From a bacterium (GTDB lineage Bacteria; Vulcanimicrobiota; Xenobia; Xenobiales; JADMJV01), in NCBI GenBank assembly GCA_018780265.1, contig JADMJV010000016.1:76553-117794 (forward strand): a stretch of DNA of 41,242 bases, read 5' to 3'. Both the position numbers and the translations under genes were made by a program. The notes beneath the pieces are model-generated. The model ran no database searches, was not told the origin of the DNA, and saw only the letters and a list, made by a program, of their open reading frames with translations. This document shows positions 28,723-35,496 of this stretch, piece after piece; positions within the stretch are counted from its first letter, which is position 1; each line of letters opens with the position of its first letter.

Positions 28723-29654
28723 GGCAGGTCTGGAGCCACCTCTCCATGGCCGTCGAAGATCTGGGAGCAGCGCCCAAACTGGCCCGCTACCAACTGCAGG
28801 CTTGCTGGCCCGAACTGGTCGGTCCCACCCTGGCCCAACACTGCACTCCTCAACGACTACAGGGTCGCACTCTCTGGGTACTAACTAGAGCCCCCATCTG
28901 GAGCCAGGAACTGATGCTGCAACAGCAGTCCATCCTCGAGAAAATCTCCCACCGATTTCCCAAAATCAGCCTCGAACACCTGCGCTGCAAGGTGGGCACA
29001 CTGCGCAGCCAGGTGCAACCCCCTCCCCCGCCTCCTGCCGAAGACTTAAGCGCCATTGTCTTGCCCCAGTCGGTGGAATATCGGCTCAACAAACTGGCCG
29101 ACGAAGTCCACGACCCACAATTGCGGCAAAGCCTGCTGCGAGCGCTGCGTCAAAAAGAGAAACGCGACCAGTGGCTGCGCCAGCAGGGGGCCATAGCCTG
29201 CCAAAACTGCGGAGCCCTGCAAGCTCGACGCACCTGCACAGGCTGTCGTCAGGAACAGCGCCGCCAGCGCCGCCAACAACTATTTCAACTATTGGGCCGC
29301 CAGCCGTGGATTACCTATCAAGAGGCGGCCGAGCAGATCACCCCCCTGCGTCAAGGCGAATTCCACACCACCCGACGACAGCTCCTGTCCATTCTGCTAC
29401 TCAACTTCTATCAAGAAAGAGCCCTGCTCCAAACCGGCCAGGAGCTACCACCCGGCCTGCGTCACCTGCTGCTGCAGATCTGCATGATCTCAACATCCAC
29501 GCCGTGGGACCAACTACAAGACAAGCACGTTCGCTACAGCCTTGGCAAGACTTGGGGACAGGCCTACCTGGACGACAAAGCTCCGCCGCCTTATATCACC
29601 AAAAAGCCCTGGGAAAAGAACACCAAGGAACTCGACCCTCCTAAGATTCCTTAG
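28716..29654 (+). CDS. dciA: DciA-like (DUF721) protein with a Cys4 knuckle and long C-terminal extension
   Basis: A 312-residue protein. The N-terminal ~95 residues match the DUF721/DciA helicase-loader fold (RYQLQACWPELVGPTLAQHC, then LQGRTLWVLTRAPIWSQELM). DciA helps load the replicative helicase and is very often next to recF or gyrB, as here. A proline run (PPPPPP) leads to a second part with ACQNCGALQARRTCTGC near 164-180, a likely zinc knuckle, followed by basic and helical sequence. Typical DciA proteins lack this extension. GTG 28716 overlaps the recF end. The stop codon lies at the left edge of the structured repeat. Confidence 0.8.
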   Translation: MLRQVWSHLSMAVEDLGAAPKLARYQLQACWPELVGPTLAQHCTPQRLQGRTLWVLTRAPIWSQELMLQQQSILEKISHRFPKISLEHLRCKVGTLRSQVQPPPPPPAEDLSAIVLPQSVEYRLNKLADEVHDPQLRQSLLRALRQKEKRDQWLRQQGAIACQNCGALQARRTCTGCRQEQRRQRRQQLFQLLGRQPWITYQEAAEQITPLRQGEFHTTRRQLLSILLLNFYQERALLQTGQELPPGLRHLLLQICMISTSTPWDQLQDKHVRYSLGKTWGQAYLDDKAPPPYITKKPWEKNTKELDPPKIP

Positions 29655-29811
29655 GGCCCGTAAATGAATAAAGTTAACACTTCGGTGGCCGAGGCGCCCC
29701 GCTCGCAAGGAGCGGCGACGCGGTGTATCGGGCTATACATCAAGGAGTCGCGACACGGCGAGCGGGAATGGATCGGCTGCCCAAGTGTAACGATTATTTG
29801 TTTACGGGTCC
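29652..29811 (+). repeat. Structured dispersed repeat, copy A (candidate RNA element)
   Basis: This element fills the space between the stop codons of convergent genes and folds into one long irregular hairpin. P1: 29654-29671 with 29794-29811, 18 of 18 pairs (3 G-T). P2: 29677-29692 with 29773-29788, broken only by a C-C mismatch. P3: 29698-29706 with 29758-29766, 9 of 9. Tip: 29723-29728 with 29735-29740, loop CGGGCT. Copy B (39033-39194) has the same layout, the same C-C mismatch and the same loop type, with compensatory changes in several stems. Whether it acts as RNA or as folded DNA is unknown. Confidence 0.75.
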
Positions 29812-30635
29812 TTGGGGGCCCACCATTTTTTCTTGGGCTCCTCGGGCTCGTTGCGGGAAACGCTGGGAAACGAAACCGGCTTGGCTTGAGGAGTCGCCTG
29901 AGCCGGCGCCGGTCGCCAGGGCTTGACCTCCTGCCTGGCCTCTTGGGCAGTGGCCTGGGCGGGCTTCCAGGCGCGAACCTCCGGCTGAGTCGCCGGTTCG
30001 GGGACCGCCTGCACCTTGGGATGGACAGGCGGGGGCTGAACTGGCGCCGCTGCCTGGGCACCTGCTCCCCACCAGGACTGAGCCGTAGCCGCCGGCTGAG
30101 CCCAGCGCTCCATCTCCGCCTGCAACTGCTCCGGCGTACTGACTGCCTGGAGCACAGTAACCTTCTCGTCGGGAATCAATTCGCGGTCCACGGCCAGGCG
30201 GCGCAGTTGGACGGCCGTCAAACCGAGCATGCTGGCCATGCGAGCCTCGCACAGGTCGCCCACGCCCAGCATCCGTAAAAAACGTCCCGAGGAGGCCTGC
30301 CAGCCGAAAAAAATGGACAGCGCAAAGGAAAACGCTCCGAAAGCCAGAGCTACAAACACCAAAAAGACGCCGATCAAGCCCGAAGTCATCAGATAACTGG
30401 TAGGCAAACTGGAGAAAGTGATCCACAAAAACAAGGTACCCACAACAGACACCAGAGTGGTCAGCAGCCCCAGAGCCAGCCCCTGCATAGAATGAAAGAG
30501 CAAAAACGGGTCTTCTCGCTTGGAACTGGCCAATACAAAAAAAGGCACCACACCCCAGAAGGGATAGCACAAACCGGCCAACATCTTATCTTCGGAGGAA
30601 AGCGGAGGTAGGATGTCGTCGTACTGATTGGCCAT
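29802..30635 (-). CDS. Membrane protein with Pro/Ala-rich tail, DUF4870-like
   Basis: A 277-residue protein. The N-terminal part (about 1-125) has three to four membrane helices: MLAGLCYPFWGVVPFFVLA, then MQGLALGLLTTLVSVVGTLF and IGVFLVFVALAFGAFSFALS. The start SSEDKMLAGLCYP...FLLFHSMQGL resembles DUF4870-type proteins, whose function is unknown. The C-terminal half is a low-complexity Pro/Ala/Gln linker ending in the basic KKKWWAPKDP. ATG 30635 is used; the ribosome-binding site is weak. The gene starts 32 bases after the M23 peptidase stop on the same strand, so they may be co-transcribed. Its stop lies inside the right arm of repeat copy A. Confidence 0.7.
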   Translation of the reverse strand: MANQYDDILPPLSSEDKMLAGLCYPFWGVVPFFVLASSKREDPFLLFHSMQGLALGLLTTLVSVVGTLFLWITFSSLPTSYLMTSGLIGVFLVFVALAFGAFSFALSIFFGWQASSGRFLRMLGVGDLCEARMASMLGLTAVQLRRLAVDRELIPDEKVTVLQAVSTPEQLQAEMERWAQPAATAQSWWGAGAQAAAPVQPPPVHPKVQAVPEPATQPEVRAWKPAQATAQEARQEVKPWRPAPAQATPQAKPVSFPSVSRNEPEEPKKKWWAPKDP

Positions 30636-30667
30636 CCTTAATAATTCACCGCCCGCAGCCTACTTCC

Positions 30668-31630
30668 CTAGCGGTGCGACTGCATAAAGGGAGCGGGGTC
30701 GATCTGAGCGCCGTTCTGGTGAACTTCGTAGTGGCAGTGAGGTCCGGTGGACATACCGGTGCTGCCCACACTGGCCACAATCTGCCCCTTGCGCACATAG
30801 TCGCCGGACTTGACCGAGACCGCCGAACAGTGACCATAAAGCGTGGACAATCCCGCTCCATGGTCAATGGTAACAGCCAGTCCATAGCCACCCAGATAAT
30901 CGGCCCCAGTGACCCGTCCCGCCGCCGTAGCCCGAATCGGCGTACCCGTGCCGGCGCTGATATCACAACCGGAGTGAAAGCGCGCATAGCCAAGAATGGG
31001 GTGAATTCGATACCCGAAAGGCGAAGAAAAGTAACCGTCGCAGGGCCACAAAGTGGGATGGGTATTCCACAAGGCCAACTCGGCCTGGCGAACCTTTTCC
31101 TTGCGATAAGAAACGGCCGCCGTGCGCAACTTCTTCATCTCGCCGTCTTCCCCATGAAGGGCTCGCTGCAACTCCAGGTAGCGACGCTTGAGGACCAGTG
31201 GATGAGTGCGTGAACGAGATACACTCAAAGAGCGTCGTTGCTTACTACGGGCTGTGGGGTTTTTGCCCACCACTTTCCAAATCTGGTCCATCTGCTTGTC
31301 GCGGGCTCGCAACTCATCCCACAGCTCATCAGATCGCAATTGGGCCAACGCCAGGGCCTGCTTTTTCTCACGCTCTTTCCGTTGCAAGAAGGTGAGAGCC
31401 TGACGCTTGTCCTCCTCCAGGCTGGCTATGCGCTGCCGCAAACGCTCTTCGCGAGCAGCCTGATTGGCCAGCACCGCCTGCAGGCCGGCGGCCAGCAGCA
31501 AGAAGCAGCCCACGATGAGCCAGGGGGAGAGGCGATAGACCACTCCCTGTCGTCCCAACATGAACTTCACCACCAGGCCGTCGCGCCAGGCAGTGTGGGC
31601 ATTGTGTGCTTGTCTCAAAAGTTTCGCCAT
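30668..31630 (-). CDS. M23-family peptidoglycan endopeptidase, membrane-anchored
   Basis: A 320-residue protein. A membrane segment (LIVGCFLLLAAGLQAVLA, about 38-55) is followed by a coiled coil (about 57-115, EERLRQRIASLEEDKRQAL). The C-terminal LytM/M23 domain has zinc ligands His219 and Asp223 in FHSGCDISAG and the HxH motif His298/His300 in GPHCHYEV. All metal ligands are present, so it should be active against peptide cross-links in peptidoglycan; the anchored coiled coil places it in the periplasm. ATG 31630 has no strong ribosome-binding site but fits the N-terminal layout. Confidence 0.9.
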   Translation of the reverse strand: MAKLLRQAHNAHTAWRDGLVVKFMLGRQGVVYRLSPWLIVGCFLLLAAGLQAVLANQAAREERLRQRIASLEEDKRQALTFLQRKEREKKQALALAQLRSDELWDELRARDKQMDQIWKVVGKNPTARSKQRRSLSVSRSRTHPLVLKRRYLELQRALHGEDGEMKKLRTAAVSYRKEKVRQAELALWNTHPTLWPCDGYFSSPFGYRIHPILGYARFHSGCDISAGTGTPIRATAAGRVTGADYLGGYGLAVTIDHGAGLSTLYGHCSAVSVKSGDYVRKGQIVASVGSTGMSTGPHCHYEVHQNGAQIDPAPFMQSHR

Positions 31631-31812
31631 AGAATTTTTTTCATTATTGAAGGAAAATCACTAAACTCCTGCGCAGGAGCCTGGGGATATTCTAGGCTCT
31701 GCCGGACGAGGCGTCTTTACCCCTATGTTGCCGGATTTCAATCCCCTTCAGGTTGAGAACTTTTCTTCAATTTCCTTTTGAAACCAAGTCAAGGTTGCCA
31801 GCCGCCCCTACC

Positions 31813-31835
31813 TGGTATACACTTTTGATATACCA
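31813..31835. promoter_or_regulatory. Probable vapBC operator (inverted repeat)
   Basis: TGGTATA (31813-31819) and TATACCA (31829-31835) are perfect 7-bp arms with a nine-base spacer, ending 18 bases before the vapB start. AbrB-type VapB proteins repress their own promoters at such palindromes. The TATA-containing arms may also form the -10 region. The rest of 31631-31812 shows nothing I can name. Confidence 0.6.
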
Positions 31836-31853
31836 CACCAGGGAGATCTTCTC

Positions 31854-32099
31854 ATGGATACCGCCAAAGTTTTTTGGAGTGGCCGTTCCCAGGCCGTGCG
31901 CCTGCCCAAAGACTACCGATTTGACTGTGCCGAGGTGCGCATCCGCCGCCACGGCAACGCCATCATCCTCGAACCGATCGACGACAACTGGAACTGGCTC
32001 GACGCCGCAGTCCATGAACTGGGTCCAGACTACCTACCCGACGGGCGCGAACAGCCCGAACCCCAACTTCGTCCAGACCTGGATCAACTGTTCCCGTAG
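31854..32099 (+). CDS. vapB: VapB/VagC-type antitoxin (AbrB fold)
   Basis: An 81-residue protein starting DTAKVFWSGRSQAVRLPKDY, the swapped-hairpin AbrB fold of VagC/VapB antitoxins, followed by VRIRRHGNAIILEP and an acidic toxin-binding tail. It would bind the toxin and repress the operon, probably at the inverted repeat just upstream. GGAGAT precedes the ATG. The toxin gene begins immediately after the stop (TAG then ATG at 32100), so the pair is tightly coupled. Confidence 0.9.
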   Translation: MDTAKVFWSGRSQAVRLPKDYRFDCAEVRIRRHGNAIILEPIDDNWNWLDAAVHELGPDYLPDGREQPEPQLRPDLDQLFP

Positions 32100-32498
32100 A
32101 TGAAGTATCTGCTCGACTCCAACGCTGTCATTTCCCTCCTCAAGGACAGTCGCACCAGCCTGGCCCAACGTGTGCGCCTATGCCGCCCCCAAGAGGTGGC
32201 CATTTCTTCCATCGTGACCCACGAACTATATTATGGAGCCTACAAAAGCCAGCGCCAGCAGCACAACCTGCCGGTGATCGACAAACTGCACTTTGAAGTT
32301 CTCCCCTTTGACCAAGAAGATGCCCGTCAGGCCGGCCTGGTGCGCGCCCAACTAAACCTGCAGGGAACCCCCATCGGACCTTACGACGCCTTAATTGCCG
32401 GACAGGCCCTGGCCCGCAACCTGACCTTAGTCACCCACAATACGGGAGAATTCAGCCGGGTGCAAGGATTGCGCTGGGAAGACTGGGAGCAGCCCTAA
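32100..32498 (+). CDS. vapC: VapC/VagD-type PIN-domain ribonuclease toxin
   Basis: A 132-residue PIN toxin of normal length. The acidic catalytic residues are present: Asp6 in YLLDSNAV, Glu42 in VTHELYYGA and Asp96 in IGPYDALIAG, with the conserved THNTGEFSRV near the end. VapC toxins cut tRNA or rRNA when VapB is degraded. In contrast to the module at 7527-8200, this pair is intact. The 3' end overlaps the convergent yciB end by four bases. Confidence 0.92.
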   Translation: MKYLLDSNAVISLLKDSRTSLAQRVRLCRPQEVAISSIVTHELYYGAYKSQRQQHNLPVIDKLHFEVLPFDQEDARQAGLVRAQLNLQGTPIGPYDALIAGQALARNLTLVTHNTGEFSRVQGLRWEDWEQP

Positions 32499-33067
32499 GA
32501 CTCACCCAGAGTCAGTTGATGCAACTCTTCGGCCAGTTCCGGCAACTCCGGTAACTGGCGCCCGTTCAACCACATGGCGTGGCCGATCATGAATGTGGAA
32601 CTCAAAAGCATGGTGCCAAACACTTTAAACTTCACCCAGGTATCCAGGCTCACACTGTAGCCGACCACCAGATTCAGTAAGGCCGCGAAGACAAAGTAAC
32701 CGGCCAAAGCCAGTGTGGCGTTGCGCCATTGAACTTCCGAGAGGCGCATCGAACTTTGAAAAATCCGCTGATACATGGGAATCTGGCCGGCCCGGCAGGT
32801 GAAGGCAAAAAAGATGGCCGTGGCCGCATAGGCTACGGTGGGCTTCCAAATCAGGAATTTTGGGTCCTTGAGATAGATGGTGAGTCCTCCCAACACCACA
32901 ATCAAAGCCAGAGTAAACAGTGGCAGCGGCTCCACCTTGCCTTCTTTGCGAAAGCGGTAGGCGGTCCCCAAGACCCCCATAACAATGGCCGCCGCGGTCG
33001 CGGCATAGATTCCCTTGAACTTGTAAAAGAGAAAGAACAGGATTAAAGGCAAAACGTCAGTCCACAT
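32495..33067 (-). CDS. yciB: Septation protein A family (YciB/IspA) inner-membrane protein
   Basis: A 190-residue membrane protein with five to six helices. WTDVLPLILFFLFYKFKGIY at the N-terminus and YLKDPKFLIWKPTVAYA in the middle are the family marks of YciB, which is linked to cell-envelope synthesis and division. The ATG at 33067 lies at the edge of a 15-bp inverted repeat whose other arm is upstream, so the start region can be base-paired in the transcript. The binding site (AAGAAG) is weak. It follows the SRP RNA gene by 59 bases on the same strand. Confidence 0.85.
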   Translation of the reverse strand: MWTDVLPLILFFLFYKFKGIYAATAAAIVMGVLGTAYRFRKEGKVEPLPLFTLALIVVLGGLTIYLKDPKFLIWKPTVAYAATAIFFAFTCRAGQIPMYQRIFQSSMRLSEVQWRNATLALAGYFVFAALLNLVVGYSVSLDTWVKFKVFGTMLLSSTFMIGHAMWLNGRQLPELPELAEELHQLTLGES

Positions 33068-33122
33068 ACTTCTTGCGAAGTTCGGCCCGCACTCGGTGCA
33101 GGCCTTCGTGGACTGACGTTTT
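33051..33122 (-). promoter_or_regulatory. Leader hairpin enclosing the yciB start
   Basis: Plus-strand arms AAAACGTCAGTCCAC (33051-33065) and GTGGACTGACGTTTT (33108-33122) are perfect 15-base inverted copies. Between them 33082-33102 forms a second stem (GGCCTGCAC/GTGCGGGCC, one G-T pair, loop CGA). In the minus-strand transcript the first arm pairs with codons 1-6 of yciB. TTTT at the end of the stem also gives it a terminator-like look after the SRP RNA. Confidence 0.65.
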
Positions 33123-33126
33123 TACT

Positions 33127-33316
33127 CTCTAGACCGGAACCTCGTCGGCGTTACCGTAGGACACACCTTCGCTCAGGAACCCCCACTTCACACCAGACCT
33201 CCCATTTACGGCTGCTCGCTTCCGCTTCTGACCGGGTTCACAGGCGTCTCGTTGAGTGGGACCCGAGGTTCAACGGCTGGACCCTCCGGTCAGACCCGAC
33301 GAGGCCCGGGTCTAGA
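33127..33316 (-). ncRNA. ffs: Signal recognition particle RNA (4.5S/6S type)
   Basis: The minus strand contains the conserved domain IV of SRP RNA: GAACCCGGTCAG, then the GGAA tetraloop in GCGGAAGC, then GAGCAGCCGTAA. The ends pair over about 20 bases (CTCTAGACCCGG with CCGGTCTAGAG and continuing CCTCGTCGG/CCGACGAGG). The molecule is about 190 nt, longer than the E. coli 4.5S form, so extra 5' helices are likely. It binds Ffh and targets membrane proteins to FtsY/SecYEG. It lies 11 bases downstream of tRNA-Ser(GGA), and close to tadA, a neighbourhood known in other bacteria. Ends are estimated from the pairing. Confidence 0.88.
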
Positions 33317-33327
33317 GAACAAAAAAA

Positions 33328-33420
33328 GTGGCGGAGAGGGAGGGATTCGAACCCTCGATGCAGTTTTGCCACATACACGATTTCCAATCGTGCTCCTTCA
33401 ACCAGACTCGGACACCTCTC
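33328..33420 (-). tRNA. tRNA-Ser (anticodon GGA)
   Basis: The minus strand has a class II tRNA with acceptor GGAGAGG/CCTCTCC, discriminator G and encoded CCA. The anticodon stem CACGA/TCGTG encloses the loop TTGGAAA, giving anticodon GGA (reads UCC/UCU). A long variable arm (about 33356-33372) and the T-arm GGGTTCGAATCCC complete the fold. A run of seven T follows the CCA on the transcript strand. Confidence 0.96.
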
Positions 33421-33449
33421 CGTATTAACTTTTCTCACCGACGTTACTT

Positions 33450-33539
33450 GTGGCGGAGAGGGAGGGATTCGAACCCCCGAGGAGTTTCCCCCTGCTCGAT
33501 TTCGAATCGAGTGCATTCAACCGGGCTCTGCCACCTCTC
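33450..33539 (-). tRNA. tRNA-Ser (anticodon CGA)
   Basis: The minus strand has a second class II tRNA with the same acceptor (GGAGAGG/CCTCTCC), encoded CCA and T-arm. The anticodon stem CTCGA/TCGAG encloses TTCGAAA, giving anticodon CGA (reads UCG). The long variable arm pairs GGGGGAAACTCC-type sequence. Its first 23 bases are also the last codons and stop of tadA, so the two genes overlap. Confidence 0.96.
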
Positions 33540-33966
33540 CATATAGTCGACGTTGTTGAAAAAAGCTTTCTAAGAGTCTGGCGCACTCCGTTTGCAACAC
33601 TCCTTGCTCAACCCTGCAGCGCAGGGACGAACCCGGAAAATCGTGCAGGCCGAGCAGAGTTCCGGCGGCTCCCAGTTTCAGATTTCGACATCCAAAGACC
33701 AGGCGGGGGATCCTGGCTAACAAGATCGCTCCCATGCACATCGGACACGGTTCCAGGGTGACGTAGATTGTGCAGTCGGACAGATTCCATCGTTGCAGTC
33801 GAGCGGCTGCGGCACGCAGCGCCAGCATCTCGGCGTGGGCGGTGGGGTCAGAGGACTGCTCGCGCTCGTTTCCGGCGCGGGCGATCTCCTGGTCATCGAG
33901 GACCACGATCGCCCCGACGGGAACTTCGTCAGGCCTGGCTCGCGCTGCTTCGAGCGCAAGACTCAT
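33517..33966 (-). CDS. tadA: tRNA-specific adenosine deaminase TadA
   Basis: A 149-residue zinc deaminase that makes inosine at the wobble position of tRNA-Arg(ACG). The motifs HAE (His44-Ala-Glu46, zinc and proton shuttle) and PCxxC (Pro73-Cys74...Cys77) are intact. The start MSLALEAARARPDEVPVGA is at ATG 33966; other starts upstream in frame are absent because of a TGA, though the frame reads DEKW just before it as family members do. The last codons (Y-G-E-V-A-E-P-G-stop) run into tRNA-Ser(CGA), whose RNase P cut would remove the message's 3' end. It lies 73 bases downstream of tRNA-Arg. Confidence 0.95.
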   Translation of the reverse strand: MSLALEAARARPDEVPVGAIVVLDDQEIARAGNEREQSSDPTAHAEMLALRAAAARLQRWNLSDCTIYVTLEPCPMCMGAILLARIPRLVFGCRNLKLGAAGTLLGLHDFPGSSLRCRVEQGVLQTECARLLESFFQQRRLYGEVAEPG

Positions 33967-34039
33967 CCATTTTTCATCGTTTGGGACTGATACCTCGCTT
34001 CAATAAACTGCTTCCCGAAGGAGACATTTAGTACCAAGC

Positions 34040-34115
34040 TGGCGCGCCGGAGAGGATTCGAACCTCCAACCTTCGGCTCCGGAGGCCGACGCTCTATCCA
34101 TTGAGCTACCAGCGC
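34040..34115 (-). tRNA. tRNA-Arg (anticodon CCG)
   Basis: A 76-base tRNA on the minus strand with acceptor GCGCTGG/CCGGCGC (one G-T pair), discriminator G and encoded CCA. The anticodon stem TCGGC/GCCGA encloses CTCCGGA, giving anticodon CCG (reads CGG). D-arm and T-arm (GGAGGTTCGAATCCTCC) are normal. It stands between the HD-GYP gene and tadA. Confidence 0.97.
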
Positions 34116-34149
34116 TCGACGCTTGGGCCCGAGCATTCTAGCACAGGGC

Positions 34150-35484
34150 CTAGGGGTTGGCAACAGCACTCAAAATCTGTTGAATGGCTCCCTTTTCCAG
34201 GGCTTTCTCGAAGGCCTCCAGGCAAACCGGGTCGAGTTGGCTGCCGGCCACTTCCTTCAACCTGACCACTGCGTTCTCCAGCGGCATCCCCTTCCGATAC
34301 GGGCGGTCTGAAGTCATGGCGTCAAAGGTATCGGCTACGGCCAAGATGCGGCTGACCAGCGGAATCTCCTCGCCCACCATCCGGTAATGGCCGCTACCAT
34401 CAAAGTTCTCGTGATGGTAGGCAGCATCGCGAAAGGGCAGTTCGCGGCTGAGACTCACCAATTTGCGGCCCAGGTCGACGGCTCGATCGGTGTGCGTGCG
34501 CATAATCTGGCGTTCGCTTTCGGTCAGCCTGCCTGGCTTGCGCAAAATGGCGTCGGGAATGTCCACTTTGCCGATATCGTGAATCAAACCGGCCCGCCTC
34601 ACCTGCTCCACATCCTCGGCCGACATCTCCATGCACTCGGCCATGGCTGCCGCGTAGTCGGCCACCCGGGCCGAGTGCCCCTGTGTATACTGGTCGCGCT
34701 CTTCCAGATAACGGGCCACGGCCTGAATGGTACTGACCGATTCCAGCCGCAATTTGTGCTGGGCCTCCAGGGCATTGTGCATCAAACTCACCGGCACCAA
34801 TAGCAACAAAGCGGCCCACGGTGAACTTTGCAGAAAGATAGCCAGCAAGGCCCCCAGCGGCACCAGCATCAATACGTGCAGGCGAATGTGCCGAAAATTT
34901 TGGCGAAAGACTTGCACCATCCAACTTAACGGCAACTGCCGGCGCAGGGTAATGGCCAGCGAATTTTGACCGAAGGCCAGCAAAAACCAGACGGCCGTCG
35001 CGGCGGCCACAGCCAGTCCGTTGTGAAACCCACCCATCAAGGGCTCATCCCCACACAGAGCCGTATAGGTCAGACCAGCAGCAGCCGTAACATTGATCGA
35101 CATGGGAATGTCGCTAAAGTGATAGATGACGTGAGCCCAATGGACACGCTCTGGATGCTCTCGCATGGCTCGACCCACCCGTACCATTTCGAACAACAGG
35201 CGAGCCACGCCGGCCACTACCGCCGCCGCACTCCAACCCTGCAAGAAAATCAAAGCGTAAAGCGGTACGTCATCCAGAGTATAAACCGAGTGATAGTCGT
35301 CCTGACTGAGGCGCACGTAGCGAAAGAGAGTCAGAAAGGTGACTACCGCTAACACTCCCAAAGCCCATAAGCTTTGGCTAGACCAGGTCTGGTGAAGCAG
35401 TTGACCGAGGGCCACCCCCCACAAGCTGCCGCCCACCCCGAAGACCATGGCATACCACAGCCATTCGCGGGGGGATGGGGCCAT
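34150..35484 (-). CDS. Membrane HD-GYP protein with intact metal ligands
   Basis: A 444-residue protein. About six to eight membrane helices fill residues 10-235. The HD-GYP domain (about 250-440) has HSARVADYA, the HD pair His302/Asp303 in LIHDIGK, His331, His357-His358-Glu359 in YHHENFDGSG and Asp385 in LAVADTFDAM. The GYP triplet itself reads GHY (365-367). HD-GYP enzymes hydrolyse cyclic di-GMP or related nucleotides; ligands for a metal centre are present, so activity is plausible, though the GYP change may alter regulation. It starts 12 bases after a paralogue (35497-36765), so the two form an operon. Confidence 0.88.
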   Translation of the reverse strand: MAPSPREWLWYAMVFGVGGSLWGVALGQLLHQTWSSQSLWALGVLAVVTFLTLFRYVRLSQDDYHSVYTLDDVPLYALIFLQGWSAAAVVAGVARLLFEMVRVGRAMREHPERVHWAHVIYHFSDIPMSINVTAAAGLTYTALCGDEPLMGGFHNGLAVAAATAVWFLLAFGQNSLAITLRRQLPLSWMVQVFRQNFRHIRLHVLMLVPLGALLAIFLQSSPWAALLLLVPVSLMHNALEAQHKLRLESVSTIQAVARYLEERDQYTQGHSARVADYAAAMAECMEMSAEDVEQVRRAGLIHDIGKVDIPDAILRKPGRLTESERQIMRTHTDRAVDLGRKLVSLSRELPFRDAAYHHENFDGSGHYRMVGEEIPLVSRILAVADTFDAMTSDRPYRKGMPLENAVVRLKEVAGSQLDPVCLEAFEKALEKGAIQQILSAVANP

Positions 35485-35496
35485 TGCAATAAGCTC

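Noticed and set aside
29652..29811. Repeat copy A as a simple intrinsic terminator for dciA
   Set aside because: It is far larger than a terminator, has no T-run after the stem, and a second copy with the same fold stands where no gene needs a terminator.
33328..33546. Plus-strand open frames reading AEREGFEP-type sequence
   Set aside because: These are antisense readings of the two tRNA-Ser genes, a well-known annotation artefact.
33963..34169. Minus-strand open frame reading through tRNA-Arg
   Set aside because: It is the translation of the tRNA gene itself (a common VAQWIERRPP-type artefact).
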